From contig NC_084607.1 of assembly GCF_033807715.1 (NCBI RefSeq), positions 12,998,941 through 13,062,940 on the forward strand: a stretch of 64,000 nt of DNA, in the 5' to 3' direction. Numbering within the stretch: position 1 is the stretch's first letter; every line of letters starts with the position of its first letter. The notes under the pieces are model-generated. The model made no database searches and was not told the origin of the DNA. It saw nothing but the letters and a program-made list of their open reading frames with translations. Below are positions 11,627 to 21,914 of the stretch, piece after piece. The translations under genes and the position numbers were made by a program. This DNA comes from Cololabis saira (Eukaryota > Chordata > Actinopteri > Beloniformes > Belonidae).

Positions 11627-12266
11627 AATAAATAATCTTAATTTCTACCTTCCAACCTTGCCACGCCCCCCCTGCAATAGCGCCGCGCCCCCCAGTTTGG
11701 GAACAACTGCTCTAGATGTTTATCAAACACACTGTGCGTTGTATGGTATATTTCTATGCCATGTCTGCATACCCATGCCTGTTTGTGTGCCATTCAGTTC
11801 TCGTACCACGACTTGGATGGGAACTCTGTGCATGTAGTACAGCTGACCTTCCTGAAACTACTAAGTGCCACAGCCAAGCAGAGCTTCACTTATACCTGTC
11901 AGAACTCAGCGGGCTGGTTTGATAGCACATCCCGCTCCTACCAGCATGCCCTTCGCTTCCGGGGCAGCAATGATGAGGAGTTGACACAGGCCAAAAGCCC
12001 CTTCATCAAAGCAGTGCACGATGGATGCCAGGTCAGTGTCAAGACCAAGTGTCAAGGACAGAGACTAGGGAATAGGTGTATATCACAAATTAGTGACTTG
12101 GAGTCTGATTTGTCTCTTTCAGTTCCGCAAAGGTCAAGAAAGGACCGTTTTGGAGATCAATTCCTCAGCGGAGCTGCTCCCTATCGTAGATGTGGCTGCA
12201 GTTGACTTTGGCGGCAATGGCCAGAAGTTTGGATTCCAAGTTGGACAAGTATGCTTCAGCGGGTAA
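175..12266 (+). CDS. col5a3: Fibrillar procollagen alpha-3(V)-like chain, 3' part (spliced, 23 exons in window)
   Basis: Secreted procollagen chain that trimerises in the ER and co-assembles into collagen fibrils. Exons seen: 175-228, 325-432, 598-651, 3647-3700, 5088-5141, 5281-5334, 5800-5907, 6009-6062, 6163-6216, 6415-6468, 6570-6623, 6721-6828, 6920-6973, 7075-7128, 7217-7324, 7738-7791, 8272-8307, 9194-9247, 9337-9634, 9799-9911, 10035-10103, 11798-12031, 12123-12266. All introns are GT-AG. Helix exons are 54, 108 or 36 bp, start with Gly and keep frame, giving 130 Gly-X-Y triplets without interruption, about the last 38% of a normal 1014-residue helix. From memory of human alpha-1(V), the exon order is collinear with none missing. 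The C-propeptide reads closest to alpha-3(V): [43 protein letters not shown]. col5a1 or col11a1 are less likely; the a or b fish paralogue cannot be told. The 5' two-thirds lies upstream of the window. Confidence 0.9.
475..562. repeat. Interspersed repeat fragment in col5a3 intron
   Basis: Segment with nested CGTAGG/CCTACG-type half-palindromes (GCCGTAGGGTACGCGGCTACG, then CCGTAGCCCACGC), far more CpG-rich than the flanking intron. It resembles a common teleost short interspersed element or MITE. The family is not identified. Confidence 0.4.
652..3646 (+). other. Large col5a3 intron (3 kb)
   Basis: Separates two 54-bp helix exons. I see no missed helix exon; the flanking exons are adjacent in alpha-1(V). 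There is an A16 run near 2675-2690 and otherwise unremarkable AT-rich sequence. Confidence 0.7.
3701..5087 (+). other. col5a3 intron, no further feature seen
   Basis: AT-rich sequence with a weak donor (gttgag) at 3701 and a normal acceptor (gccacag). No open frame with recognisable content. Confidence 0.65.
7075..7324 (+). CDS. col5a3: col5a3 helix exons around the C-terminal cross-link lysine (7075-7128 and 7217-7324)
   Basis: The first exon ends in codon AAA (7126-7128, Lys) and the next begins Gly-His. Exactly 84 helix residues follow in the 108+54+36+54-bp exons (36+18+12+18). If the helix ends with the exon at 9194-9247 as in alpha-1(V), this Lys is helix residue 930, the known hydroxylysine cross-linking site in KGH context of fibrillar collagens. 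The count is direct; the cross-link role is family knowledge. The second exon ends with a weak donor (GGG|gtattt). Confidence 0.75.
8085..8270 (+). mobile_element. 3' end of a CR1/L2-type non-LTR retrotransposon, 5'-truncated
   Basis: T-rich leader, then AAATTCCTTGTGTGTG, ACTTGGCAATAAA and a (CTGATT)5 tail at 8241-8270. This is the familiar teleost non-LTR 3' end: a stem, an AATAAA-like word and a short tandem tail. It stops at the AG of the 8272 exon. The 5' boundary is approximate. Confidence 0.7.
8272..8307 (+). CDS. col5a3: col5a3 36-bp helix exon with repeat-derived acceptor
   Basis: Encodes four triplets ([12 protein letters not shown]) and ends with a good donor, gtgagt. The size and place match the 36-bp exon near the helix end of type V/XI genes. 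The acceptor is unusual: five tandem CTGATT-type units (8241-8270) run straight into the AG at 8270-8271, so there is no ordinary polypyrimidine tract. Because the exon is 36 bp and phase 0, skipping it would keep the frame. Confidence 0.85.
8553..9087. mobile_element. Non-autonomous hAT transposon in col5a3 intron
   Basis: Terminal inverted repeats CAGGGGTCGGCAACCC at 8553 and its complement ending at 9087 are perfect over 16 bp. The element is flanked by a perfect 8-bp duplication GTATAGAA (8545-8552 and 9088-9095). The 535-bp body carries about ten diverged tandem units of roughly 22 bp (CTCGACATTTTGACTTTTTT type, about 8725-8960). There is no transposase. Open frames across the T-rich repeats on either strand are artefacts. 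Confidence 0.95.
8725..8960. repeat. Internal tandem repeat of the hAT element, ~22-bp unit
   Basis: Imperfect units of TTTTTTCTC-G/A-ACATTT-T/C-GAC repeated head to tail with varying T-run length. Belongs to the transposon body. Confidence 0.85.
9337..9634 (+). CDS. col5a3: col5a3 exon: helix end, C-telopeptide and start of C-propeptide
   Basis: Begins [12 protein letters not shown], the end of the helix and start of the telopeptide (type V/XI chains have VIQPLP here). A strongly basic cluster, RRKRRRH, follows and resembles a furin-type site; pro-alpha1(V) is known to be cut by furin near this point. Next is an acidic stretch with [10 protein letters not shown] and then [15 protein letters not shown], the short helical trimerisation region. 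The exon ends in the first COLFI cysteine (ARTCKEL) and a split Gly codon (AATG|GTAAGC), joining GA at 9799. The second propeptide cysteine of homotrimer-forming chains is absent: the residues after CKEL are MMVQPHY. Confidence 0.9.
9799..9911 (+). CDS. col5a3: col5a3 C-propeptide exon, calcium and chain-recognition region
   Basis: Completes the split Gly codon and reads [10 protein letters not shown], the COLFI motif whose Asp/Asn/Gln residues bind calcium in known C-propeptide structures. It continues with VYCNFTAGG (an N-glycosylation sequon) and [12 protein letters not shown], giving three cysteines. Donor is gtgagt at 9912. Confidence 0.9.
10035..10103 (+). CDS. col5a3: col5a3 C-propeptide exon (69 bp)
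   Basis: Twenty-three codons, [20 protein letters not shown] and onward to GKQ, bounded by ctccag and gtacaa. EIVKLA across the previous junction and PGGWYS are the residues that most separate this chain from alpha-1(V) and alpha-1(XI), which read SW-KE-PGSWFSEF. A 1.7-kb intron with a complete hAT element follows. Confidence 0.9.
11115..11285 (+). mobile_element. tRNA-derived SINE segment inside the hAT element
   Basis: Contains GGTTAGATTCCC, one change from the pol III B box GGTTCGATTCCC, followed by a pyrimidine-rich tail (CATGTCATTCCCC, TCTTCCCCC, TTGTCTCTCTC) typical of a common teleost SINE. The A box is poorly conserved. Confidence 0.5.
11554..11624. repeat. A71 homopolymer
   Basis: Seventy-one uninterrupted A residues inside the hAT element. 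The true length may differ, because such runs are error-prone. Confidence 0.9.
11798..12031 (+). CDS. col5a3: col5a3 C-propeptide exon (234 bp)
   Basis: Exactly 78 codons in phase 0, as expected for this fibrillar collagen exon. It reads [46 protein letters not shown] and ends DGCQ. Two COLFI cysteines are present. The sequon found in relatives as NFTY is SFTY here, so that N-glycan would be lost. Acceptor cattcag, donor gtcagt. Confidence 0.9.
12123..12266 (+). CDS. col5a3: col5a3 last coding exon with stop
   Basis: Forty-seven codons plus TAA (12264-12266). It reads [25 protein letters not shown] and [15 protein letters not shown], the conserved COLFI C-terminus with the final cysteine. 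The seven propeptide cysteines in the window match chains that need a heterotrimer partner. Confidence 0.92.
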   Translation, partial: FRKGQERTVLEINSSAELLPIVDVAAVDFGGNGQKFGFQVGQVCFSG

Positions 12267-12319
12267 CATCCCGGCCGCTACAGATGCATAAGAAGACCTT
12301 CATGGGGAATTTTCAGTGA

Positions 12320-12325
12320 AATAAA
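12320..12325 (+). terminator. Proximal polyadenylation signal AATAAA for col5a3
   Basis: Canonical hexamer 54 bp after the stop codon, followed within 40-80 bp by a GT-rich run. Possible short-UTR form. Confidence 0.4.
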
Positions 12326-13311
12326 CTGGACTTAAACCACTACTTCCGCAATATTTATTTTATGATGTTCCCCTATGTGGTGGACTTGTGGTATGTTATT
12401 TAAGTCTTCAGCAGCCAATGAAAGTTTTCCATGGATTTCTAAGAATAGCGAGAAAGAAGACATGCAACAGTGGAAACAAAGCACGCTTACCAAAGGGAAT
12501 TATTGCAGTTAGCCATATTTATTTTAAGTGCCTATGTTGTTTGTTTTGGTTTCTTTTTTTTTTAGTGGGCTATAATCAATACTGTCAAAATATGAGGACT
12601 ACTCCACTTGACAATGATCAGTTACAAACAAGCTGGACCTGTCCAGTCACAGTCTTAACACTGCCTTACTGTGGTATTGGGCAGCTTAAGGGGACTTGTT
12701 ACTTATTTTTTTGCAAAAACAGACTGAATAAATCAGAGTGGCCGTCATACTCATTTGCATGCTTGAATTGACTACAATGACAATTGCATAGCAGTTGAGA
12801 ACTAGCCTAGCATATTAATTCCAAACAAGCGCTATAATTAATTTCCTGTCTGCAGGAATGATAAATTGTCTTTTTTACCCTTCACTTCAGTTTGTTAAAT
12901 GAATTACCTTGTTTTGTATTCATTAGGTGTAGCTAGTTATTGAATGTGACACTTACTTGAACGAATAAGGTTGTTTCCTTTTATTGGACTGCTTCCCTCC
13001 GTATGCTTGATAATATGCTTTTTGAGCCCCTCATGTCACCACAAGCCCCTGGACTGTTTCTGTCAGAGTCCTTTCAGCAGTGGTGTATACTTGCTGTGAC
13101 ATACCACAGTACCTGCGCTGGAAATATTTCAGATCATCCTTTAGGAGCATGGTTATTAAAATGTTCTTTTGTCTAAACTGCAGTGCTTTATACTAAGAAA
13201 CACTTCCTGCATCTCTTGAGAGCATTTTATAATTGCTGACTTAACCCATTTTCATTTTTCTTCTTGACTCAGAGGTTTCTTTTTGTTCTGTTTTGTTCTG
13301 TTTATAAACTG

Positions 13312-13316
<5 letters not shown>

Positions 13317-13386
<70 letters not shown>

Positions 13387-13402
13387 ATATATATATATGT
13401 AT
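13317..13402. repeat. (AT)n microsatellite in col5a3 3' UTR region
   Basis: About 66 bp of pure AT followed by TGTATATATATATATG-type units. If transcribed it would form an AU hairpin. Confidence 0.95.
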
Positions 13403-14175
13403 ACATTTATTTCTGTTCTTAATAATGATTTGCTCTTCAGTGGTGCTAAAGATGATTCTGATGTTTTTGTGAAACTATGTTTATGTGTCTCTGTGGACAG
13501 GATTATAAGACAAGAGAGCAAGAGGGTTTTTGCTCTTTCAGCAGTATAAAAACACCATCAGAGGCAAGGGACTTGCCTCCTGTTTTTTTTGCACATCTTG
13601 TGGCTGGATGGTTATTTTCACAGGAGAATGAGAATGGTTGAAGGAGAATGAGAGCAACACAACTGATAGCTTTAAAAGGAAGATTGAAGAAAAGTGTCTC
13701 CTTTATATACACACAGTACATATCCTCTTTGACAAATGACAATAGGTACTAACATCTTTTCTCAAATGAAACTATTACTCACTATCTGTGGTGCAGTTCC
13801 CAGCATTTGTTTTAGATGATGTAATTGCTACAGTTTGGTTACTCATATTGGCATAAAGAGTACTCCTTTGGATTCATAAATGAAGTTATGACATTCGGTA
13901 GAAATAAAGTATGTGAATTCCCTTTTATGACTGAGTTCCCCTTAACTACCTCCTTAAACTCAAATAGTAGACTGTATCTACAGTTTGCATGATAATGTTA
14001 TCTAGTCCCGGTGTTATATCTGTTATTTGTTTAACATTTAAGCAGTATAGCCGATTCTCCCATCCTCTCTTGTCATGCCCTGTCCCTACTTTGTATAGTG
14101 TTTGTTTTACTTAATTTTGCATATTGTACAGGTATATTGAGGACGTTATGATTAATTATCTGTCGCCTGAGTGAA

Positions 14176-14204
14176 AATAAAATGTACGGTGGTGTGCAAA
14201 TAAA
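14176..14204 (+). terminator. Distal paired polyadenylation signals
   Basis: Two AATAAA hexamers (14176-14181, 14199-14204) separated by a GT-rich stretch. This is the best candidate for the end of a long col5a3 3' UTR. Confidence 0.4.
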
Positions 14205-14230
14205 AACTCACGAGAAATAATTCTGTTAAT

Positions 14231-17200
14231 TCTTTCCTCTCTAGCCCCTACAGACAGGTTTAGGCTTTATTCATTAAGGCATGCAGCGATATCAGGTCAC
14301 TGTGTTGTAGATTTTCATTGTGAACTAAAGTATTTCCGAAAGATTAATTCACCAAGCATACAATCAGAAACCCTACACAATTGATGTAATAAAACCTTGT
14401 TGAACTTCCACTCTATTTATTTCAATTAGCTTTGTTTCGGTGTTCAGTGGTTAAGGTGGTAAATAGAATGAATAGGGTGATGGTTGGTGAAACCAGAATA
14501 TTAAAACACGCACTCTGTGCTGTTGCTCCTATTATTCTAGTCAGTTCTCATTTCCTTAGGGGACCATTGTTCAAGGTTAGTATCAATGGCAGAATAAAGG
14601 TTACCATGTTTTTCTTCTCATTTTATGTTCACTTCCACGAAATTGAATTTTAACCACACTAAGCTCTTGACCAGGAAAGGTCATTTGTTTCCACTGCCTC
14701 AGAATAATGATAGTGGAAGAGCAAAGTTACTCTTACAGCGCAATGCCCTTTTCCCTCGTCCACGTTCTCTATTTTGTTCTCTGTTCCACTAACGTTGTTT
14801 CCAGTCTTATTTCTTTCTTACTGCAGTTCTGCATGCAACTGTCATCCCTGAAATCCAGCCTTTATGATAAATTAATATATCAAAACAATACGTCCAAACC
14901 AAATTATCATTTTGAAGCAATTTAGAAGTACTTTCATTTCACAGTAATACACTTGCGCGAGCAGAGCAATGAGAACAACCTTTCATCCAGCTGATCCAGG
15001 GAACTACACTCTGGGAATGCCTTTGAGAATTCCATAAATCTGCTTTTTTGTGTTTTAAAATTAGATTGTATGGCAATTAATATAAAACATATTAAATAAA
15101 TACGTACTGTATGCCTTTAGAATAAAAACATAAATGATCATATTGCATCTTGCTGAGTTCATTTCTTTCTCGCCAGCCTGCAAGCTGAGGGTGATGAACT
15201 CACAGTTTTCACTTAGTAAACATTTGTTCACATCTCATCCAGGCTTAAACCATTGTCTTCCACGTTTTGTGGTTTTGCCCCAAAATGCAATCTTCCTGGC
15301 TCCAAAACATTTGACTGAGGTAACAGTTATGATCTGAGTGTGACTCTCTAACCAATCCGATAGCTTGTTATATTGACGGAGCTGTTTGGCACCTGTTTTT
15401 GTCCCTTTCAAACTCGCACTGAAGTGAATGATGAAAGTCTCTTTGTAGTGTCTCTTTTGCTGTATCTACAGGGCGACAGACTATACCTAACATCCTCGGA
15501 TGTCTTGTCACCTTGATGTTTACTGACATCTTCCGAGGTTTACCATCTGGAAACATGAGCTACACTGAACTAAGTTCTTAACTAGCTCTGTACTTCTGTT
15601 ACCCCTCCATCAATGATTCCAGCAGAACTGTGGATCTATAGTTGGCACCGATAAGCTACTTTTAGACACAGGACTACATTAGTGTAACTCAAATGCAGCA
15701 AGATCCATATCAGCTGCATACTTGACTGACAGATGATTAAAGATTGGGCCTTTTATTATTATTTTTCCTTGTATTCAAATATTTGTATTCATCATAAATC
15801 TGAAAATGCAAGAGATGTGTTTTTATTGGTTTGTCTTTTCTCCCTGCTCTTGCTCTCCCCAGACCCCTGATCCCTTTACTTGTCACTGGCGATGCTGATT
15901 TTAACCAAACCAAGCATGTCACAAAATCCCAGTGAAAAATGAACAAATTAAGCAGATGTTCAGAGTAATTAGAGTGAGTCAGCAGGATTCTTAACAATTC
16001 AGAGTGAATAGGGACATTTTCCAGGTCTCAACAGATCAGCTCAATGCCAAATGTTTACACAGCACAACAAAAACTGCCTTTTTTCCAAACCACTAATGAA
16101 TGGTTTAGCGTGTGCATGCTACACTCATTTTAGAATCATATATCTTATGAAAGGTGTGAAATAACTAGGATCATCCTTCGCTTGAGCTGAAAATGATCCC
16201 TGAAGCGTCGGGCTGGATGTGTTTCTGTGCTGGAATGTGAAATCATGAACATTTGCCACCAAGTGGGGGGTTCTCTTATTAGTGTGCATGCAAGCACGTG
16301 AACTGCCAGGTCCCATCCACAGCTCCTTCATCCCTCAAAGGGGTGGAGGGAATAATTTCCACAGATGCCACTACCATCAAAAGCACTTACCAACAAAGCA
16401 AACATTAGTAAAGCATGAAGAATGGCTTACAGGCAAACGAGGGAAATAGAAATCCCTGGACAAGTGGACAAGCAGCTCAGTAGCAATTCAGATGCCCAAG
16501 GCCCTATGTGTCTCAAAGAGTGTCAGATGATTATCTGACGGACAGAGAAGCCAAATTCAAACACACATCTTGAGAACACTCCTGCCACCTCCAACAAGAG
16601 CACACAATTTTCCATCTGCTGCAGCTCTCAGCATTCACCACCACACCTTCCACTATAAACACTGCAACTGCCATACTATCCTCACTTATCCAAGTTCTCT
16701 GTACAGGGGAGATTAAGCAGTGTGAAAGCTCCCCTAAACAGCCAAAGTAATCAATGGGATCTTGTTTAATCAGAAGAAGGGTATGAGAGAAATAGAGGGA
16801 TGAAAAGCAAAAAGCAGAAAAAATAGAGAGAATCTTTCACTGATAGACTTGTGTTGTGTGAATGACTAATTAAAACATGAACAGCTGTTCGTAAGCAAGA
16901 CAGTTTTAATGAAAAGTCTTAGCACTGATCATGAAAACAGGAGGCATAAACACAGGGACCTATATTCAGCTGCGTGCATGTGTGCGTGTGCAGGTTTTTT
17001 TCTGATTTTACAGTGAGTGAGACTGAGTGAGTGGTGTAGCTGCATGACCCCATCACTCAATAGAAATGATTTTTTCCCCTCCATAAATCAGAAGAGGTAC
17101 AGAGGAAGAGAGTGCAAGCGAAAGACAGAAACAGAGTGATTCAGCTGTGGGTTTACACTGGCTCAGACCTCAGCTCAAAAGAGGGGGAAACTAATCGTTT

Positions 17201-18049
17201 CCATTCACGTCAATGAGTCTGCCTGCTCACATCTGTGGTGCTGAATGCAAAGAAAATCCCTGTCTCCTCCCCACTTCCCTTATTTTCCCTTCACACTGTC
17301 TTTCCTTTCCTCCTTCTTTCTTTCTTTTTTTGCTAAATGGTCCGTACACCTTGTGCAGTATAGGGGCATCACCGACATGCTGTTTATTCAATCACCGAGA
17401 ATGAGACAGGGCCGTATTTTATGGGCAATTAGGACACTTTTCACAAGTCTTACAAGCAGAGGCAGAGTATCTTTCCTGAGGTGTGAATGTGTCGGTGTCA
17501 ATCAACACTTTTCCTAAGGAAGTAAATTGTATCTATTTTTCCACAATAGTTAGTCCAACTGGCTCTGTTTGATTTATGCTTTTGTATGTTTCACAATAAT
17601 AGGAGCAACTGAACCTACAGCATCTCTGCTGCGCTTCAGTAATTCAGAACCAACTGGAGTGTTTTAACCCCCCAAAGCAACCAAAACAGACAAAATATTG
17701 CTTCTACCACAAAAGGCTAAAAAATACTTTACAATACATATGCCTTTGTAACGTTGATGCTGTTCATCTCCCTGCTGTGGCGCAGTGTACATGTCGTCAT
17801 GTCATAATGTCCTCATTCAACATATTGTATATGTCCTTCATCACATCCATGTTTGATCTTTCTCTCCAAGATGATCAAAATGCTCAACAGAGTTTGTTTG
17901 GTGACAAACTCATGTACCACCATGCAACAGACTAGTTGAAAAACCCTCCTCCACTGCCTTCTGCGTCCCATTTGCTCGCAACTTCTCTACTATCACTCTT
18001 ACTAGAGAATGGTTAGGGATAGGAGTAACATATATGAACTTGTGGTAAA
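14231..18049. other. Intergenic, no gene seen
   Basis: Single-copy-looking AT-rich sequence. Open frames are short and carry no recognisable domain or splice pattern on either strand. Confidence 0.6.
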
Positions 18050-18057
18050 GTTTAGAT

Positions 18058-18665
18058 CAGTGTCTCCCAACCTGGGGTCCGGGCCCCCCCTGGGGGGGCG
18101 CCAGAGATCTCTGGGGGGACACAAAACTGCTTTGAGGATATGCAGTTGTAAAAATTATATTTGCACATGTTAAATAAATAAAAAATCTTAATAAAACACC
18201 TAATGGAATACAGTAATCAAAGTCTGTATAAACCCACTTAGAAATATTTTTTGATCATTTTAAAATACTAAGTTATTTATCAGGATAAAAACTTAAAAAC
18301 GTATTATATAATTATTCAACATTTAATCATACTACTACTCCGACAGGTTGTTAAAGGAAAAATGTTAAAAAAATTTTGCTCTCATATTAAAAGAGAAATT
18401 TTTCAGAAATATTTTTATGTCCTTGCAATTATTTTTTGTGTGTATTTTATACATTAGTGACACAAAAGGAAGGTGAGAAAAACAAAGTACAGGGTAAACC
18501 AAAGGGAAATGTATCAAAAAAACATAATTAATGTTCATTTCTTTCAATTAAAGGTTTGTAACGAATAACTTTACTCTTTTGCTGCTATATGTGCGGGTCG
18601 GGCGGCCCGGCTGGTCTTAGACACAAGTAGGGGGGGCTCCAAGGAAAAAAGGTTGGGAACCACTG
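18058..18665. mobile_element. Non-autonomous hAT transposon
   Basis: Ends CAGTGTCTCCCAACCT and AGGTTGGGAACCACTG (two mismatches in 16) are flanked by a perfect 8-bp duplication GTTTAGAT (18050-18057, 18666-18673). The 608-bp body is AT-rich with GC-rich subterminal blocks (CCGGGCCCCCC near the left end, GGGCGGCCCGGC near the right). No transposase. Confidence 0.93.
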
Positions 18666-18673
18666 GTTTAGAT

Positions 18674-21600
18674 GTTACAAAATTCTTGTTTAGATTTAAA
18701 AAATGTATATGGTTAGGGCTCAAACACTGGGCTTTATCTACTAGAAACACAAAACTGTACAAATCAACAGTCTTTGAATGGCCGAGGTCCATCCTAGTCG
18801 TTTCTAACCACGGATTATGACACTATTACATTTTAGATATGTCGGTACATGTACCTATTACACATTTTCTGCCAAGACTGGGCTGCAATATCAATGAGCT
18901 ACTCGTTTGAAGTGTTTTTCTCTTTGCTCACACTATCACACTATGTATATCATCAGACATTGTGCAGCACCAAAGCCCCAATGACCTCTCTTGCTTGAGT
19001 TTTTTCAAGACTTCGGAATGAATGGTATTTTCACAGTTTGATTACATAAAAGTGCAATGATGGCTTTAACTTTGTACGGAGGGAATTTTTAAATGTAGAA
19101 TTAACCAGATAATTAGAAATGATGTGCTAGTAATACATACACTATGCTGGCATGATGGGTGATCATTTTCTGTTGTAAAACATCCTAATCAAAAAAATGT
19201 CAGATAGTTGGCTGCTCTCTGCATATATTTTTTAAATTCAACCTCTGCAAAACAAATGCTTCTTCAATAATCAGATAATTAAGCAGACTTGTATAAAAGC
19301 AGAAAAAGCCAACCAATGCTAACAGAGCTACTGTAGTTAAGAAGAATCGTCATGTCCTTTTATTCATTTTCCTTGATTGTTTTATGAGGTAAAAAAAAAA
19401 AAAACGATGTCATGCAAGTAGTCGCGTTATAGAATGACTGTGGTTAGGACAGCGCCTGCATGTAAGGGCAGGTGTCTCTGCTGCTGCAGTGCTAATGAGA
19501 GGCTGGGGGTCTACAGGTGCTGCTGCTTTGAGAGGGGAGGTGAGTGACAGGGCTCATGAATAGTGATGGCCGACAGCTGCTCATTAACCGAGAGACTGTC
19601 TGTCAGCCAGCAGACTGGAACGCAAGCCCGTCCTCTATGTTTACACACAGCCATGAAAATACATACAAATATACACAAGCTCAAGCAGAATTGTACACTT
19701 ACACACACAAACACACACAGACACGAGTAGAGCTCACGTACCCCTTCATCTGGATCCCTTGTGCCTGTTGACGACTGAAGACTGATCATACCTTTTCCCC
19801 TGACAACATGAGTGCAGTGTGCCTTTTACCTGCACTCATGCCAATCCCACAGGGGCCTAAGCCGCACTGAATACGGAAATACCTGCTCCATTTAAACTCT
19901 GAATGAGGCCCGGATTGGAAAAAGTCAAAAAGACGAGAGATTAATGCACTAGCTAAAGAAGTTGTAGTCACTTTTTTAAGTACTTTTAAACTTTGAACCT
20001 GGGGAAATGTCAATCTTGTTCAATAATTCCCTTTCTTTTAATTGACAGCCTTGAAATATCATGTCTTCTGATACTTCAGCGTTTGTGAACTCTAGAATTT
20101 TCTACAATCTTGCACAAAATAACATAATCAGATTTTTAAACATGCAAGGAGTAGGTAAGCATAAGATAATTATGCAAATTAGATTAAAAAAAACTAACTT
20201 ACCAAGTATCTATGGAGAAAAATAACCTAAAATGTACCTCTTTTGCATGAACAGGTGATTTCAAAGTTAAATTAAAGTTGTTATTGACTCAGTGGGATGA
20301 TGACCACATTTTGAATGTGAGCTCTGTTTATTTTCTCTTTTTTAAAAAGCTGACCAAACTTCGTTAGGTTTTAGTGATATATATGAGACAAGCTTTAGTC
20401 AAAATACCCCAGATTCCAAACAGCTCTCTTTTCGACCCTTCAAGGCTTCGGTCAAGACAGTCCGCCAATATCAGCCAATACCCCACGTCTGCCACGGAGT
20501 TTTCTCCATTAATGCAACCTAGACCTTAAAATTGTGATGCTAGTGTAGGAGGGAAGCACAGGTCTACGTCCTCTTATCCACTTTAATATAATGTACATTT
20601 TCCTTCCCTTTCATCTTAATCTTTTTCACATGCCAAATACATCAACCTTGCATGTTGTTTCCCCTGGTACTAACTGGTGTAAATGAAGATGCTGGATATA
20701 GGCCCCTTAAAAGAAGACATAAGCCATTCGTCCAGAAAACGAAAAAAATTGATTATGGAAATAAATTGGAACTGGTCCAGCGGACCAGTAAAAGAGATCC
20801 AAGATGACTTTTTACTAACTGAGGGTGTGTACTCCATTGACTAATGTTAACTGGTTACGATTAAAGGCAAGTCAGTTTTGCATTTGAATTGACCAAAATT
20901 ATTATTTATATAATAAACTTAAAGATAACATATGACAATTTTTGGCAGCAATATTTGATATTTAATGCAATATGAACCATATAATCATTTGTAATTGGGA
21001 TTATAAAGCCATGCATTTTATAGCTCCTTACTTTTTGTTTGGCAAAACAAATGCTTGGGATTTGGGTTCTTTTAAACACTGTGTCTCTTTGTTTAAGGAA
21101 GGTCCTGTTTAAAAGTTTAAAGAAGATTTTCTGACTAAACTGTTGATCTTTTTTATGAAAAATTTCAAGCAAAGAGAGCCAGTCTGCATAGAAATTTGCA
21201 AAGCAAAAATAAACAAAGGGATTTTGTGATGCAGTCAGATAAAACTGGCATGAATGATGTGGAGGAAAGTAAAGATGCCAATAAAATGAACAGAGAAAAC
21301 TGGCCACTTACTGACCGCCAGTCAATTTATCTGTGCACGTCAAATCATTCCAACCACGCAAAAAGATTGTTCTCCAAGGCCAGTTTTAAAGTTTGAGAAA
21401 GATTTTTCTGGTGCTAATGTCATATTCTGACTTTTCAGGGCTAATTGAGAAATGTTAGGTTTGAGATGAAGAAAAAATATTACATTCAAGCACGCTATCA
21501 ACTAATTATGTGGTTTGGGCCTATTATTGAAGGAACAATAGACCAAAAAGTGAATCACACAATATAATACTAGAATCTGTGGATATCTGATATCTTAAAG

Positions 21601-21912
21601 AAAATAGAGAATCAACAAGCCCTGGCCAAGTCCTTACCCAATCCTACAGAAATGCTGTGAGAAATGTTATGAATTTTTATGAGCATGCTTTGTAACTCAC
21701 AGAATTACAGAGTTGAAGTGTAATTGTAAAGTCCTTCAAAACAAACCAGGGACTGATCAACATTTACTCTCAGAAACAGAAAGAGCAATATACACATAGT
21801 TTGGCCATCCATTGCAATACCGCATAATTTTGCCCCACACCTACTTAACAAAGCCTAAACTTCTGTTGTTTGTTTTTACTGAACTCAGCTCTCCTTACCT
21901 GCTTTAAACATT
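18674..21912. other. Intergenic, no gene seen
   Basis: No coding exon recognised. There is an A14 run at about 19391-19404 and a short CA-rich stretch near 19700. Confidence 0.6.
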
Positions 21913-21914
21913 TA

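Larger units (their letters stand above)
10583..11709. mobile_element. Composite non-autonomous hAT transposon in col5a3 intron
   Basis: Ends are CAGTGGTTCCCAAACTTTTT at 10583 and CCAGTTTGGGAACAACTG at 11692-11709. A perfect 8-bp target duplication CTCTAGAT lies at 10575-10582 and 11710-11717. Inside are a diverged duplicate (AATCCCCACA...TTTTCAGTGA near 10840 and again near 11030), a SINE-like segment, and an exact 56-bp repeat (11284-11339 and 11625-11680) separated by 285 bp that ends in A71. No transposase is seen. Confidence 0.93.
12267..14230 (+). other. col5a3: Probable col5a3 3' UTR, end uncertain
   Basis: No coding similarity is seen. AATAAA signals lie at 12320-12325 (54 bp after the stop, with a GT-rich stretch near 12362-12400), 12727-12732, 13903-13908, and as a close pair at 14176-14181 and 14199-14204 with GT-rich sequence between. 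Either a very short or a roughly 1.95-kb UTR is possible; the distal pair is my preferred main end. An AT microsatellite lies inside. Confidence 0.5.
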
